A stretch of 64,000 bases of DNA. It comes from Ditylenchus dipsaci. Taxonomy: Eukaryota > Nematoda > Chromadorea > Rhabditida > Anguinidae. The stretch covers positions 1 to 64,000 of the forward strand of contig SADC01000724.1 in NCBI GenBank assembly GCA_004194705.1. The letters are read 5' to 3'. The notes under the pieces were generated by a model. The model ran no database searches and was not told the origin of the DNA. It worked only from the letters and a program-made list of their open reading frames with translations. Shown one piece after another: positions 21,669 through 31,782 of this stretch. The stretch's first letter is position 1; each line of letters begins with the position of its first letter. Position numbers and translations under genes: made by a program.

Positions 21669-23250
21669 TCAACGAGCACATATTTCAAGTTTTTTGATGC
21701 TCTGAAGGAGCCAATTTACAACTTCCTGCTCAGCTAGCTCATCCTTACGACTTCCAATGTTTTTGTTCATGCAGATGTTGTAAAGGAATCGAACTTCGGT
21801 CGACTGCGAGTCAGATTGGGCCGCTTTAAGCACATATCCACCAACATGTGTATGGGACTTGATCACACCATTCGTTCCAGAATGAGGCAAATGCACAGTT
21901 CCAGTCCACGCTACGATTGTTCGGTGAGGACGCTGTTCTACCTAAAAAGTTGATTGTGGAGAAAATTTCAAGATCGAAAACAAAACGCTTACTTTGACCA
22001 CATTGTTAAACTCATGTACTTCTAGAGATGGATTCGGCTGCACAGATTGTTTCAACAGGAAAACCTAAAATAGAAGTTTATTAAAATTCTTATTGCAGTT
22101 ATTTTTAAATCATCTCTAACGCCAACCTCTTTGTCTGGCCAGCTGGAAATGATGACTGAATCAATTCCACTCCACTGCTTGTATTCTTGGTCCAATGGAG
22201 AGACAATCTTTTCAAGTTTGTCTTTCTTGAACTGAAAATTAGATGCACATGTCAGAAGATGCGAAATAAAAATATTGAGTTACAGGTAAAGTGATCACAA
22301 ACAAATGCATTGATTCCTTCACTCTTTCTAGAGTACTGCTGCGTTTGTATATCTGAAAAGAGAGTATTCAGTTTCCTACCTCAGAAGCTTGCAATCATTA
22401 CATCAATCCCGCTAAATTCATTACTGGTATTGGTTATGGGATCAAACATCCATAGATTTGAGCAGAGGTAATCAACTTGAATTGCTGATCTTTCGGCATG
22501 ACTCCAGTATTTCTCCTTAGAAAGTGCAACATTTCCGTAACGGACAGATAGGAATAGTGTGTCAATCTGTGAGTAGAAACCAGCAACCTGAAAAATAACA
22601 CTAAAGCTGAGTTCAACACAACCTATTGAATTTATACCATCAGATAGAGAAGATACACATGGGATCCAAGAATTGTGTTATTTGCGCTGATTTCTTCAAG
22701 AACGTCAAGCATTCCCTTGAGAGATTCATTCTTTGGCTGGAAGTTCGATCGGTAAATTCACGAAAAGTTGACATGTTGTATAAATTACCACTGCAATATC
22801 ACCCTCAGGCACTTTCGCGTCTATCAACAAGCTCATCAAATTCTTGAGACAATCGGCTAGCTTGTCTTCACTCTTTTTGACAGCATGTCCGTCAGTCAAG
22901 TAACCGTGAGCCTCAAACATCTAAATAATAAAGTCTAATTGGTAAAAGCCGCGAAATTTTCAATTACCAAGCCATACACATAATCGGAAGCATCATCTGT
23001 GAAATCATGATCTCGATGAATTTGCCACAGCAATGACTTGAGCTGTTCGATGCAATCTTCTTTATACTTAAAGCAAAAAGTTATACTCAACAAATTGAAA
23101 AAATGATACAATGGCTCTTAGCAGATTTTCGACGTGATGAGCTATTAAAGGGAGTATTGTTTTTTGCAAAAACTTCAATCTAAGGCATGTTGAGACGTCA
23201 AAGTATTGCACGATTTCATACCAAGTCTCTGAGGGCACATGCAAACCCAT
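21669..23250 (-). CDS. Unrecognised conserved-looking 391-residue protein, 9 exons
   Basis: Exons in transcript order: 23110-23250, 22968-23066, 22789-22920, 22638-22736, 22402-22587, 22284-22352, 22127-22231, 21993-22064 and 21669-21941. Every junction has GT-AG ends, every intron is in phase 0, and intron lengths are 43-62 bp, so the model is self-consistent. The N-terminus MGLHVPSETWYEIVQYFDVS followed by TCLRLKFLQKT resembles an F-box weakly. The middle is helical and acidic. The C-terminal exon (TIVAWTGTVHLPHSG, EVRFLYNICMNKNIGSRKDE) is soluble and mixed. There is no signal peptide or clear membrane span. The start could lie further upstream: MSDLKNKMTSFLKYP at 23415-23486 ends on a possible phase-0 donor, but no clean exon joins it. 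Function unknown. Confidence 0.72.
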
Positions 23251-24090
23251 TAAATTGAAAAAAATTATTTGGCTAATTCCGAAATAACATAAGTCCCACA
23301 AAATCCTGGTAGGTCTACGGTGTCAATCAAACAAGCCATCAATCAGTTCCTTTCTTATTTTAATCCCAAAGTTGTAAGTTCATTTTGCAAGAGCTTGAAA
23401 CTAAAAAGACCAACCTTGCTGAGCAGAACAGGATAGTAGACTGGATATTTGAGAAAAGACGTCATCTTATTCTTAAGGTCACTCATGATTGCAAAAATTC
23501 TAAATGCAAAAATTTCGGCAAATTCGTTTAAATGTGTGAACAAAAAATATTTATGTTCGGTCTCTCTTGTTATTTGATATTTGCCGTCTAAACAATATAC
23601 ATAGATCATTACCCAAAACCACAGAGAAAACAGCAAAAAATCGTGTTTCGACATCACAGAGCAAAAAAACACTTTTTGAAGACTACTGCATGGATACTTC
23701 ACGGCTACTGCATGTCAAAAGCGATAAAAAAAAATTAAAAGCGATAAAAATTCAAACGAGAATTATTTTTTAAAAAGGCCATAAAATTTTTATCGTAAGC
23801 GATAAAAAAATTTTATCGCTTTTTATCGCTTTCATAAATTACAATTTGTGGTGTTCTTTAGTAAGCCTCCATATAGTTTAGCCCTTGGGGACAGCATAGA
23901 ACACAAATCATGTCGAGGGCTATTCTATACAGAAGGACTACTGTATATTATTTTCGGTATTGACCAAGCACTATTTGTCGTATTTAAGGTATTTGCAATG
24001 AGTGGTGGTCCAGCAACAAGCGATCTAGGAGAACAAGGTAACATTCTGATGTTTTTATGTTAAATTGTTTGCTTATTTAGGAAACTTTTA
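23251..24090. other. Upstream stretch, possible alternative first exons
   Basis: It holds the MSDLKNKMTSF frame (minus), a run of AAAGCGATAAAAA / TTTTTATCGCT inverted repeats (23720-23835), and at 24000 on the plus strand ATGAGTGGTGG followed by a GTAACA donor. None could be built into a full model. Confidence 0.3.
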
Positions 24091-24098
24091 ATCCAGAG

Positions 24099-25006
24099 CA
24101 TAGTGACCGCGCTTCCTGAAATTTGGACGGCGTCTCGTCCCCGTCCTAGACGTTTTTGACCGGCCGTCCAACCAGCCGTCCGAAATTTTTTCTTACGGCC
24201 GGCCGTCGGCCGCCCATCCAATATTTTGCCGTCTTGCTGAAAATTTCGCCGGCTGTCTGCCGGCCGTCCGACTAAGATTTTCTAACGCCGGCCGTCCGCC
24301 GGCCGGCCTAAATAGTGTAAAAAGTTTTGTGACAAATTTTTTGCTTAAAAAATTGATCTTTAGTGAAAAAATTTAGCAACTAAAAAATATATTTTGAGTT
24401 ATTTATCAGAAGTATTCAAGCCTTTATCAGTTTTTTTATTAATACCCACACTTCTTTCTTCCGCATGCATTCTCATTATGGAAAAGATTCTTTTAGCAGC
24501 ATCAGACGAAGCCGGAATTATCAAAATATCGATCGCTGAGTTTTTTTATCGGCCCATTTAGATGAATTTTTTGTTGTTTTAGAAAAAGTTAGTGTTTTTA
24601 CGTCGTTTGTCCAAAACGTCGCTGCTTTTCTATTAACAGCCTCTCGATCGCAGCGATGCAATACATCTTCTACGAGATCATTGGTAGATTCTGATCTCAA
24701 AGGGACATGAACTGTCCTTGAGCCGAATGGTGATGTGATTTCTGTTAGGGCAAGCATATCACTAAATTGTGATTCTCCGAGCTGAATTTTGGTGGAGTGT
24801 TATTTTTCAAGACTTTTGTTAAAATAAACATTACGAGTCCAAAATTGTTCGTTCTGGTGAAGGACGGTGTCAGACGGACCGGCCGTCCCGTCCGAGTTTT
24901 TCGTCGCCGGCCGTCTGCCGTCTTGGACGTTTTTAGCCGGCCAAGCCGGCCGTCCGACCGGTTTTTTAGCGCCGTCCGGACGGGGACGGGACGAGCGGTC
25001 ACTATG
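24099..25006. mobile_element. hAT-like MITE with CCGGCCGTC arrays, TSD ATCCAGAG
   Basis: Ends CATAGTGACCGC and inverted GCGGTCACTATG, flanked by ATCCAGAG at 24091-24098 and 25007-25014. Each side is a GC-rich array of GCCGGCCGTCCG-like units (24110-24310 and 24855-24990) around an AT-rich core with no transposase. Its base composition contrasts sharply with the neighbourhood. Confidence 0.88.
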
Positions 25007-25014
25007 ATCCAGAG

Positions 25015-25500
25015 TATGATAAACTTGTGGCCTGGAAGAGAAAGCAATACTGGGGCTGTTTCGACATATGACGGGATGATGCGGATCTTACGAATAGATG
25101 ATCAGAGCTTCATCTGATTTCTAGATTCTCTTCGTTAACTTTCGTAAGTCTTCATTGCGTTTTGCAAGCAGTTTTTAGCTTGTTCTTTTCAGGATTGAAG
25201 CTGACAAGGCTGGCTTGAAGAAGACCGCCAAGGATTTGCTATCTTAAGGTATACAATAAGCGAAGGGGTCGATGACTAGTCAAACATGCTTTCGTACGTA
25301 AGGTCGATACTTGGCGCCAAGTGTAAGACCGAAACTAAGAGGGAAGTATTAGCTGTTAGTTTGCAGGTGCGTTATTAATTTTAGAGTCCTTTTATTCCTA
25401 TCACATCTATTGCGATTACATATTCAGGGGTCCTTTGAGGAGCACGCCGGTTAGCCTTTCACGCTAGTGTTGCATACAATCATCTGCAAAGGCGGGTGAT
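25015..25500 (+). other. Possible short terminal exon, weak
   Basis: After a GTTCTTTTCAG acceptor, 25196-25247 reads IEADKAGLKKTAKDLLS and stop. A small frame upstream (KLVAWKRKQYWG) lies just after the hAT MITE and may be the other side of an interrupted exon. Phases across the insertion do not agree, so no gene is called. The rest to 25500 is unassigned. Confidence 0.25.
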
Positions 25501-25902
25501 CAAACCGAGAGCTCAGGGGCCAATTTTTCCCATCGACATCGATTTCGATTGTAAAATCGATTTTGATTTTGATTTTTTACGTATATTCATCGACATCGAT
25601 ATCAACATCGATGTCGACATCGATGTTGATATCGATTTTAAAATAGATTTTTGTTCAAGAAAATCAAAGGCGCTCGTGAGCGCCTTTGATTTTTGCAAAA
25701 TTTTGCTTTTGTATTTTTTCACATATTTGGCTATCTAAGGATAAAATTTGGTTAGAAAAAAGTTTTTCATTGTATTGCTGTCGCTGTTTTGCTTTTGCTC
25801 GTCATCGTTTGGTGCTTACTCGTTGTCACTCTTTCCTTTTTTACATTTTTTTACTTAACTTTTTCACTTTTTCTAATTTCACGTTCTTTTGTTTTAGTGC
25901 AA

Positions 25903-27030
25903 TGCTAAATGAACAGATTGAGCTTCTTACTGACTCCGATGATGTAGAACACCAGCCTCAACAACAAAGAAGAGTGTACAAGCTTCGCATTGAATATCCG
26001 GTTGCAGCAGTCTTTCATGAGCGATTTCGTATGATGCCATGGCAAGCCGATCTCCTTCTCAATCAATTTGGACAGCGCCTTGAGTCAAGATCTTGGATTC
26101 ATACTGCAATGTCGGCCAAGCACGAACTACTCGCAGCCCTTCGCTTGTTCGCATCAAATGGGTTCTATTATTTTGCAGGCGACGCTCAAGGTTAGTAATT
26201 CAGTTCAATTCTCTTCATTTATTGGTCATAATGTGCATGTTTTAGGGTACAACAAATCGACTCTATTCTCGGCGGTGAGAGATGTGACAGCAGCAATATG
26301 TGAGCTCATCTTCCCTCGAATCGTTCAGTGGCCTTCTACCGAAGAAAAGAATATGCAAATCGAGTGGGACTTTTATCATCTCGGGCATCGGGCTGGCAAG
26401 AATCTGCGGCGCAATCGATGGGTCGTTGATTAGAATAAAGCCTCCCAAAGAAGTGGAAAGGTTTTTTCAGCGCTGGCGATTGTGGTATTTGATTATTGTA
26501 AGTTGTTTGATTTTTTTATATTCAGGTTCTACGTTGGCCGCAATCATAAGCACTCCATCAATTTGACAGCCGTTGCCGACTCCAAGTCCTTGTTCCGCTA
26601 CGTCAACGCAAGTAATCCGGGCTCAGTCAGCGATGCAAGGGTTCTGCGAGAGAGTGCTTTGGCGAGAAAGTTCGATCGAGGGTGGAGACCTTTTCCGAGA
26701 GCCGTTCTGCTTGGGGACTCCATCTATGCTACTTGTGACTGGTTGGTACCAATGAGGAATCATCCGCCCGTAGAAGAAATGGAGTTTTAAAAGTAAGTGA
26801 AATTATTGGTTTGTATTACCTACTACGGTTTTAGCAAACATGCCAAGACGAGGAGGGTGATCGAGTGTGCTTTTGGAATCCTCAAGAATCGATTCTATTG
26901 CTTGTCGACACAGCTTCGCGTGAGAAGGCCGGAATTCGCTGCTCGGATCATTAATGCCTGCTGCGCCTTGCACAATTTCCTTTTGGTTCATCGTGATGAA
27001 GGGATCAATGGCTACAGGAGAACGAAATAG
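25903..27030 (+). pseudogene. Harbinger transposase (DDE), frame-broken
   Basis: Cut-and-paste transposase of the PIF/Harbinger (IS5-like) superfamily. Segments: 25903-26190 (MLNEQIELLTDSDD, then FRMMPWQADLLLNQFG); after an intron, GYNKSTLFSAVRDVTAAICE; then GAIDGSLIRIKPP with the first catalytic Asp; after a second intron FYVGRNHKHSINLTAVAD and LLGDSIYATCDWLVP with the second Asp; and, after a third, KTRRVIECAFGILKNRF with the catalytic Glu. The DDE triad is visible. The frame before the first As​p (ending DFYHLG) does not join GIGLARICGAIDG in phase, near 26372, so a small indel has probably broken it. HPPVEEMEF also runs into a stop at the third intron. Probably inactive. Confidence 0.8.
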
Positions 27031-27203
27031 AAAGAATGATGATTGAGAATGGTGAATAGTTGTCTTGCTTTGTGTTGTTTAGGAACGCTCCCGCCGGTAG
27101 AGCCCCAGTTGAACAAAACATACGCGACAACTATCATCACTCATACCCAACATTTATTCATAACGGACACCACAGCATAACAACACGCAATGAATAACAT
27201 AAC

Positions 27204-28499
27204 TAGGGTTGTCGGGTACCCGGAATTTCCGGGTACCCGAACCGAGGAACCGAACCGGAACCGAAATTTTCGGGTACCCGAACCGAACCGATACCCGAAA
27301 CCCGAAACTTTCGGGTACCCGAACCGAACCGATACCCGAAACCCGAAATTTTCGGGTACCCGAACCGATATCCGAAAAAAATGGAATTTTCAGAAAAAGG
27401 CTTCCTGCATACACGCGGTCAACTATGAAATCGGTTACCTCACTTTTCAACATTCTTACAAACGATATCTGGAAGAACAATACTTTTTTTGGCGCAAATG
27501 TTTCTTCTGCGTAATTAGATTGAAAATGTTCACCTTTTTCAAAAAGTTTTAACACCATAATGTAGCCCTGAGATTATGGTTCCAGTGTAGGGATTTTTTA
27601 TTTCTCGTCCTCGTCCTTGTACTTCGTATCAAAAATTTTCGGGACCGTACTTCGTACTCGTCCTTGTACCAATTTTTTCAAATCGCTCGTACTCGTAGTA
27701 CTTCTCTTTCTTTTCGCTCGAACTCGTCTTCGTCCTCGCAGTACGAGGCTAAAATTGACTCGTACTCGTCTTCGTCCTCATTTTTTTCTCGTCCTTTGTG
27801 TTTTCACTCGTACTTTGCTCGTACTTCATACTTAAAAGCCAAAAAGTAAGTTTTTAAAAAAAATTACACCTTTGCTTGAAGCTAGTATATCTTGTTGTTA
27901 AATTATAACAGAACACGATTTCTTCAAAGTAATTTAAAGATTTGACTTTTCATTTAAAAAAAACTACAAAATAGGTACACTGCAATTTTTCTCGCCGATT
28001 GTGAAGTGAGATCAGTGTTTTCAAAAATCACAGTCACACCTCACACTCACACCAGAAAATCACAGTGAACCTCCCAATCACACTAAAATCACACTCACAC
28101 TTGATGTAAGGGGTAAATCGATTATTAATACAGGCCCAGCCTGACACAAGCAAACAAATTGTTGTAAATCTTTGATCCCACTGTTTGAAATCGTGTCTCC
28201 GACTTTCGGATACCTGAACCGATACCCGAAACCCGAAATTTTCGGGTACCCGGACCGAACCGATACCCGAAACCCGAAATTTTCGGGTACCCGGACCGAA
28301 CCGATACCCGAAACCCGAAATTTTCGGGTACCCGGACCGAACCGATACCCGAAACCCGAAATTTTCGGGTATCCGGACTGAACCGATACCCGAAACCCGA
28401 AATTTTTGGGTACCCGGACCGAACCGATACCCGAAACCCAGAAAAAACCGGGTTTCGGTTCCAATTACCCGAAAACGGGTACCCGAACCGACAACCCTA
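27204..28499. mobile_element. hAT-like MITE with GGGTACCCGAA arrays, TSD AACATAAC
   Basis: Ends TAGGGTTGTCGGGTACCCG and inverted CGACAACCCTA. AACATAAC flanks it at 27196-27203 and 28500-28507. The left array (to 27378) and right array (28196-28490) repeat ACCGATACCCGAAACCCGAA units. The core holds a GTACTCG-type array (27585-27835) that looks like a further nested MITE. Inserted between the two Harbinger genes. Confidence 0.88.
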
Positions 28500-28519
28500 A
28501 ACATAACAATAGAGTGAAC

Positions 28520-29105
28520 TAGGACATTTTGTTGATTCGACTGCTCAAATGCTTTTCCTTCTCCACCTCGGCTTGAACATCCATCAGACGGGCTTGTGAT
28601 TCGAACATCTTTGTTTGAGCCTCGAACATCCTCGTTTGAGCTTTGATTCCCTCCTGCTTAGCCTGATCCATCTCCGACAGCACTTTCTAAAAAGTGGAGT
28701 AAAATTCACGATCTATTAACAAGAAATAATCAAAACTAATCAACCTCCTTCTTGCCTTTTTTTCCACAAATTATTTCTTCAGCTGAGCACTCCGTATTGT
28801 AGTTTTCCATTGCCTCGAGAGAATCCTCAACGCCAAGTCCCTCTGCCACCTTTTTGCCAACGATGTCGAGAACAATCAAGTCTTTCTGAAAATAAATAGC
28901 AAGTCTAAAGAGCTTTTAACAAGAAGATGAAGCGAGCATACATACCGGAGAGAGTTGCTCGCCTGGAGCAGACCTTGTCTTCAAGCAGGCATCGTATTGA
29001 CCAATAGCAGCTGTGCGAATGTTCTGCCAGTAGACGTAGTCTTCACGTAGGTAGCTTCTTTTCCGGACAGAAGAGAATCACCTTCAGCGACCATCATCTT
29101 CCGAA
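28520..29105 (-). pseudogene. Harbinger accessory (second) protein
   Basis: Three exon-like segments on the minus strand: one with YLREDYVYWQNIRTAAIGQY (to a GTATGT donor near 28945), one with DLIVLDIVGKKVAEGLGVED, then MENYNTECSAEEII (about 28746-28887), and a terminal coiled-coil-like segment with AKQEGIKAQTRMFEAQTKMF, then EKEKHLSSRINKMS and stop. Harbinger elements usually carry a DNA-binding (Myb/SANT- or MADF-like) partner in this place, and the helical C-terminus fits. No start with a clean upstream exon was found, and adjoining frames carry stops. Confidence 0.55.
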
Positions 29106-29483
29106 TGTCCTCCTACTTCTCAATCTTCTTTGCGTTCGTGACATGCGAGGAAAAGCGCCGAAGAGAAGCTTTTTGTTTATCTGCACGTTTTTCAGGAAAA
29201 CCTCACGAAGCCGGCTCGTTTCTTCCTTCTTTTGCTTCTTTGCACTTGTTGGAATGGTTGACTGGCTCATCGGGAACTAAAAAATTTGAACGATCATAGA
29301 AGTGCGACATGCATGAAGACATAGATAGACGTAGCTACATGCAACGAACATGAGTATACAGTGAATGAAACGAAAATCCCAAATAAAATAAAATATTTCA
29401 ACATCGATGTTAACATCGATTTTCAAATCAAAATCAAAATCGATTTTAAAATCGAAATCGATGTCGATGGGAAAAATTGGCCC

Positions 29484-31782
29484 CAGAGAATTCCTTCTTT
29501 TTCATATTTCTTCACGGTCATTGCCAAATTGGAGCAGCACTTAAGGAATACTTTGCTGTTCCGATCTTCTTTTGTAAAATCAAGCCAAAATTTTTTAGAC
29601 ATGATTCCGAGAAGTACTCTTGACCATAAAATGCGTATAGAGTCTCTTTTTGCCACGGCCCAGTTGAAAAACATGGTGAGGCAGTCGAAGAATAAATATA
29701 TATATTTACTTTTCTATTGTTCTGCCATAAAAGTGGCCCCTTTTATTCCCTTCCCCTCCCAATACGGTAAAATTGCGAATTGCTACAAATTGTGACTCGC
29801 TACAGTTTTGAATTTTTTTGATTTCATTTTTTGACTGTTTTTTGCATGTTTTTTTTAACTTTTTTTAACTTAGGCCTTAGGCTTAGGCAAGGGTAGGCCA
29901 GCGCACGTTAGGACGAACTCAAACGTGTGCCCTAGACTGAGCACCAAAAGGCGCCGATTTGAAAAAACTGTAGCGAGTCACAATTTGTAGCGAGTCGAAT
30001 GTCAGTCCCCTAAACAGCCCTTAATCCCTTTAAAATTCAGAAGGCGCCAATTCAAATTTTGACTAAATAACCATGATATCCCCCCCTGTGGTTCGAATTT
30101 TTTTTTACTCAGATTAAAAAAAACACGCGGCTTTTTCATGAAATCGGGGTCGAGAAACACGAATATGAAGTTATCTCCTTCACCTGATCAGTCCCCGTGG
30201 GGTGGGGGGGGGGATTCTATACCGCAACCAAACTATGGTCTATCATGTTTCCATTAGGGTTGGGTCATGCAATTTTTCACGGCTGGGAAAATGTCTGGAA
30301 TTTGACCACATGGCCGGAATTCGGCATACGGCAGAATTAGACATTGAGAGTTGTTTGCCCATCGCTAGTTTTTTTTACCAAATCCATCTAATAAAAAAAC
30401 CTTGATAAGAGGGTATGCATTTCGGAGGTTAGAGTTGGCTTCATCTACAATTCTTCTCAGTGGCTCCAACGCATATCTGAAGCACCATTTATGGAATTAT
30501 AATGAATGGAAAGGAGTTTTCGCCAACAGCCAAATGAACTTACGGCAAAGTGTAAGTGTCAACAGTGCCGAAACGTTCAACCACATGACCCCTGAATACT
30601 TTTGGTTAAAATTGCATATTTTGTCGGATTTGGAGTTTTTTTATACAAAGTCGTTTTTTTGTCGAGTTTTCATATGAAAGTCATTTCCATTCTTGTACTA
30701 CCACATTGTCAACTTAGAAAAAAAACCGCTAAAATCCGGTCAAATTTTTATTTTGGTAGCTTGTTTTCATGCAGGTTGCCCGTTTTGCCCTATGCACTTT
30801 ATGAGCGCATTTTATATGGCTCAAATCGTTTTGCCCCGCCAAATCGTAAAAATGAGTATTTCTCGGTGTTCTATGTCGTAAAAATTTTTTTTCTTTTGAT
30901 CATCATGTAGCCCTGAATCTCTAGTTTCTTATAAGCTATCAACTGACCCCTTGTTGTTGAATGAAAATTTAAGAAATACCCATTTTTATGAAAGAAGAGT
31001 TGTTTCATAAAAACGGGTATTTCTCAAACTTTTCTCAACAACAAGGAGTCAGTTGATAGCTGATCAGAAACTTAAGATTCAGGACTATATAATGATTAAA
31101 ATAAAAAAATTTTACGACTCAAAAACACCGAGAAATACTCATTTTTACGATTTGGCGGGGTAAAAGAATAATTGGCGGGTGAAAGTACTTACAGCCATTT
31201 TATATTGATTTGAAAAAATTGTTTAAACATCTCCTAAGTAACTTTTTTACGCTCAGAATGATATTGAAGCTATTTTCTCACACTTTCCTAAATAAAAAAT
31301 CGAATTTTGGAAATTCAAGTTTTTGCCTTGGGGACCAAGACAAAACAAAATTTTTGTCAAAAAAAAAATTCTTTAAATTTGAATTTTTATGCAGGAAAGT
31401 GTCATAAAAAGGTTCTTTATCGTTTTTAGCTAATAAAAATTACTTAACAGACGTTTTAACACTATTCTCAAATTAATATAAAATGCGGGACTGTAGCCAG
31501 CTCTGCCTATTCAAAAAATTTGCGAAAAAAAATTCAGCCTACCCGTAAGAAACAAAAATCATCTAAAATAGTCGATATTTATTTTGAGACAAATATCTAA
31601 ATATGAAGTAGCCTACAGGAGTAGCAGGGAAATGGACAGCACCTTTCATAGGTTGTCTACTGACCAACTGAACAAATAAACTGAATAAAAATCAGAAAAT
31701 CAACTAGTATACAGGCTCAGGAGGTGTTTGCACGACCAGGATAAGAATGTCCTCCCCACACCAATGGCCCATCGTTCGCGAA
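29484..31782. other. Repeat-filled intergenic stretch
   Basis: It contains AGGCTTAGGCAAGGGTAGGC text (29870-29900, also near 51130); the CTCGACCCCGATTTCATGA repeat inverted (30080-30225) ending in a GGGGTGGGGGGGGGG run; a one-sided TAGGGTTGGGTCATGC element end (30255); and the foldback repeat at 30835-31180. No supported gene. Confidence 0.5.
30835..31180. repeat. Second copy of the TGTAGCCCTGA foldback repeat
   Basis: A palindrome with the same arm order as 2035-2420 (GAGTATTTCTCGGTGTTC, TGTAGCCCTGAATCTCTAG, AAGCTATCAACTGACCCC), its outer parts reading CGCCAAATCGTAAAAATG and inverted ACGATTTGGCGGG. Both copies are followed by GAAAGTACTTACAGCC. Confidence 0.75.

Larger units (their letters stand above)
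25517..29483. mobile_element. PIF/Harbinger DNA transposon with ATCGAT-rich ends
   Basis: Ends GGGCCAATTTTTCCCATCGA and its exact inverse, continuing as ATCGATTTCGAT-type repeats for about 130 bp left and 90 bp right. CAG lies outside both ends (25514-25516 and 29484-29486), a 3-bp duplication as in Harbinger transposition, though TWA is the usual target. The element is 3967 bp. It carries a transposase on the plus strand and an accessory protein on the minus strand, the standard two-gene Harbinger layout. A hAT-like MITE lies between them. A hairpin, AAAGGCGCTCGTGAGCGCCTTT, sits near 25667-25688. Confidence 0.85.

Noticed and set aside
24000..25248. A small gene starting MSGGPATSDLGEQ interrupted by the hAT MITE
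   Set aside because: The frame after the next acceptor hits TAA in the required phase, and the pieces beyond the element use a different frame; kept only as a weak note.
27190..28504. Long GYPKISGFGYRFG-type frames
   Set aside because: Translations of the GGGTACCCGAAA arrays at the ends of the hAT MITE 27204-28499.
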